Shown: positions 6,205-6,699 of the stretch, in pieces
Layout: each line of letters starts with the position of its first letter
Numbering within the stretch: position 1 is the stretch's first letter
Source of the DNA: Microthrixaceae bacterium
GTDB lineage: Bacteria > Actinomycetota > Acidimicrobiia > Acidimicrobiales > Acidimicrobilacustridaceae
DNA: 6,699 bases
Reading direction: 5' to 3'
Assembly: GCA_023264915.1 (NCBI GenBank)
Contig: JAHFUU010000143.1
Location: 1 to 6,699, forward strand
Program-made: the position numbers and the translations under genes
The notes under the pieces: generated by a model
The model's input: the letters and a program-made list of their open reading frames with translations, nothing else
Told to the model about the DNA's origin: nothing
Databases searched by the model: none

Positions 6205-6233
6205 GTCTGGCGCGCAGTGTAACTGCACCAGAC
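6205..6233. promoter_or_regulatory. Imperfect dyad in the divergent promoter region, candidate operator
   Basis: The outer arms GTCTGG (6205-6210) and CCAGAC (6228-6233) and the inner arms GCAGT (6214-6218) and ACTGC (6222-6226) form a 29-base near-symmetric dyad with a GTA centre and 3/1 bulges. On the minus strand TACACT (6221-6216) inside the dyad resembles a -10 box, about 58 bases before the TTG at 6158, though no matching -35 is seen. A protein bound here could control the serine-rich gene, the GlcD-like gene, or both. Confidence 0.5.
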
Positions 6234-6239
6234 CGCCCG

Positions 6240-6251
6240 GCCGGCGCCGGC
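6240..6251. repeat. 12-bp perfect palindrome GCCGGCGCCGGC
   Basis: This self-complementary GC-only sequence lies between the dyad and the ribosome site of the GlcD-like gene. Such words occur by chance in very GC-rich DNA, so a regulatory role is only a possibility. Confidence 0.4.
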
Positions 6252-6297
6252 GATGAACCGAGGGCTGGCTTCGCGTAGGTTGTCGGGGCTCGCGCAC

Positions 6298-6304
6298 AAG
6301 GAGG
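6298..6304 (+). promoter_or_regulatory. Strong ribosome binding site of the GlcD-like gene
   Basis: AAGGAGG, a near-perfect Shine-Dalgarno sequence, lies six bases before ATG at 6311. It is the strongest ribosome site in the window and fixes the start of the partial gene. Confidence 0.85.
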
Positions 6305-6310
6305 GCTCCA

Positions 6311-6699
6311 ATGCCAGACCCAGCTCAGCTCTTCATCGATGGCATCGGTGCCGGAGCTGTTCTCTCAGGCGACGACATCAAGGACGACTACTGCCATGAC
6401 GAGGCGCTCACCGCCGACCCGGTCTGCCCGGTCGCGGTGGTGCTGCCCAGCAGTACCGAGGACGTCGTCAAGATCGTGCAGATCGCGAGCGAGCACGGCA
6501 TACCGGTCACGGCCAGGGGCGCGGGGACGGGCATGTCGGGGGCGTGCCGGCCCGTCGAGTCGGGCATCGTGGTCTCCTTCGAGCGGATGAACCAGATACT
6601 CGAGGTCGACCGGGACAACTTCGTGGCCGTGGTGCAACCCGGCGTCCAGCTCGACCAGCTCGACGAGGCGCTCGCCCCATCGGGGATGGCCTACCAGGT
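6311..6699 (+). CDS. glcD: GlcD-like FAD-binding oxidase, N-terminal part (runs off the window)
   Basis: The first 129 residues of a flavoprotein of the glycolate oxidase GlcD / D-lactate dehydrogenase group, which oxidises 2-hydroxy acids to 2-keto acids with FAD. The protein starts MPDPAQLFIDGIGAG. The FAD-binding (PCMH) domain begins near residue 40 with PVAVVLPSSTEDVVKIVQIA (40-59), followed by GIPVTARGAGTGMSGACRP (63-81), whose RGAGTG-x-SG loop binds the FAD pyrophosphate. SFERMNQILEVDRDNFVAVVQPGVQLDQLDEALAP (89-123) matches the next conserved block. The rest of the FAD domain and the C-terminal oxidase domain lie beyond the right edge, so the exact substrate cannot be told. No defect is seen in the visible part. 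The gene is divergent from the serine-rich protein gene, with 152 bases between starts, and has its own strong ribosome site. Confidence 0.9.
   Translation, partial: MPDPAQLFIDGIGAGAVLSGDDIKDDYCHDEALTADPVCPVAVVLPSSTEDVVKIVQIASEHGIPVTARGAGTGMSGACRPVESGIVVSFERMNQILEVDRDNFVAVVQPGVQLDQLDEALAPSGMAYQ

Noticed and set aside
6159..6311. The 51-codon N-terminal extension of the serine-rich protein starting at TTG 6311
   Set aside because: It would fill the whole divergent promoter region and overlap the start of the GlcD-like gene, has no ribosome site, and its residues show none of the Gly/Pro/acidic character of the rest.

Overview
The window is GC-rich, with a strong G/C bias at third codon positions and frequent GTG/TTG starts. 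The proteins look actinobacterial: an OafA-type acyltransferase fused to SGNH domains, a TPR protein with a SARP/BTAD-like winged helix, and a Ser/Thr-rich single-pass membrane protein. An actinomycete, possibly of the Acidimicrobiia, is my best guess, but the class is inference only.

Layout. Positions 1-290 hold two different head-to-tail tandem arrays: a 15-bp unit built on TGTCCACAGG (about 1-105) and an 18-bp unit (about 157-290). The second array lies inside the 5' end of the longest reading of the first gene. The + strand gene at 134-3169 encodes a large membrane acyltransferase with two tandem extracellular SGNH domains. A small SAM-dependent methyltransferase (3178-3708) follows after 8 bases, probably in the same transcript. 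The + pair converges on a minus-strand gene (5274-3727), a TPR regulator with a C-terminal winged helix. About 317 bases with a hairpin and short repeats separate this regulator from another minus-strand gene (6158-5592), a small membrane protein ending in a run of 27 serines. A divergent intergenic region (6159-6310) carries an imperfect dyad, a GC palindrome and clear ribosome sites on both sides. On its right, a GlcD-like FAD-binding oxidase begins at 6311 and runs off the window.

How the genes work together. The acyltransferase and methyltransferase look like a two-gene unit for decorating a cell-surface or secreted glycan or lipid: the membrane domain moves acyl groups across the membrane, the SGNH domains would place them on the outer substrate, and the methyltransferase may modify the same product. 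The TPR regulator, the serine-rich protein and the GlcD-like oxidase show no obvious functional link to that pair. No mobile element, phage gene, CRISPR array, tRNA or rRNA was seen. The most unusual points are the duplicated SGNH module, the two adjacent tandem arrays at the left edge, and the serine tract.
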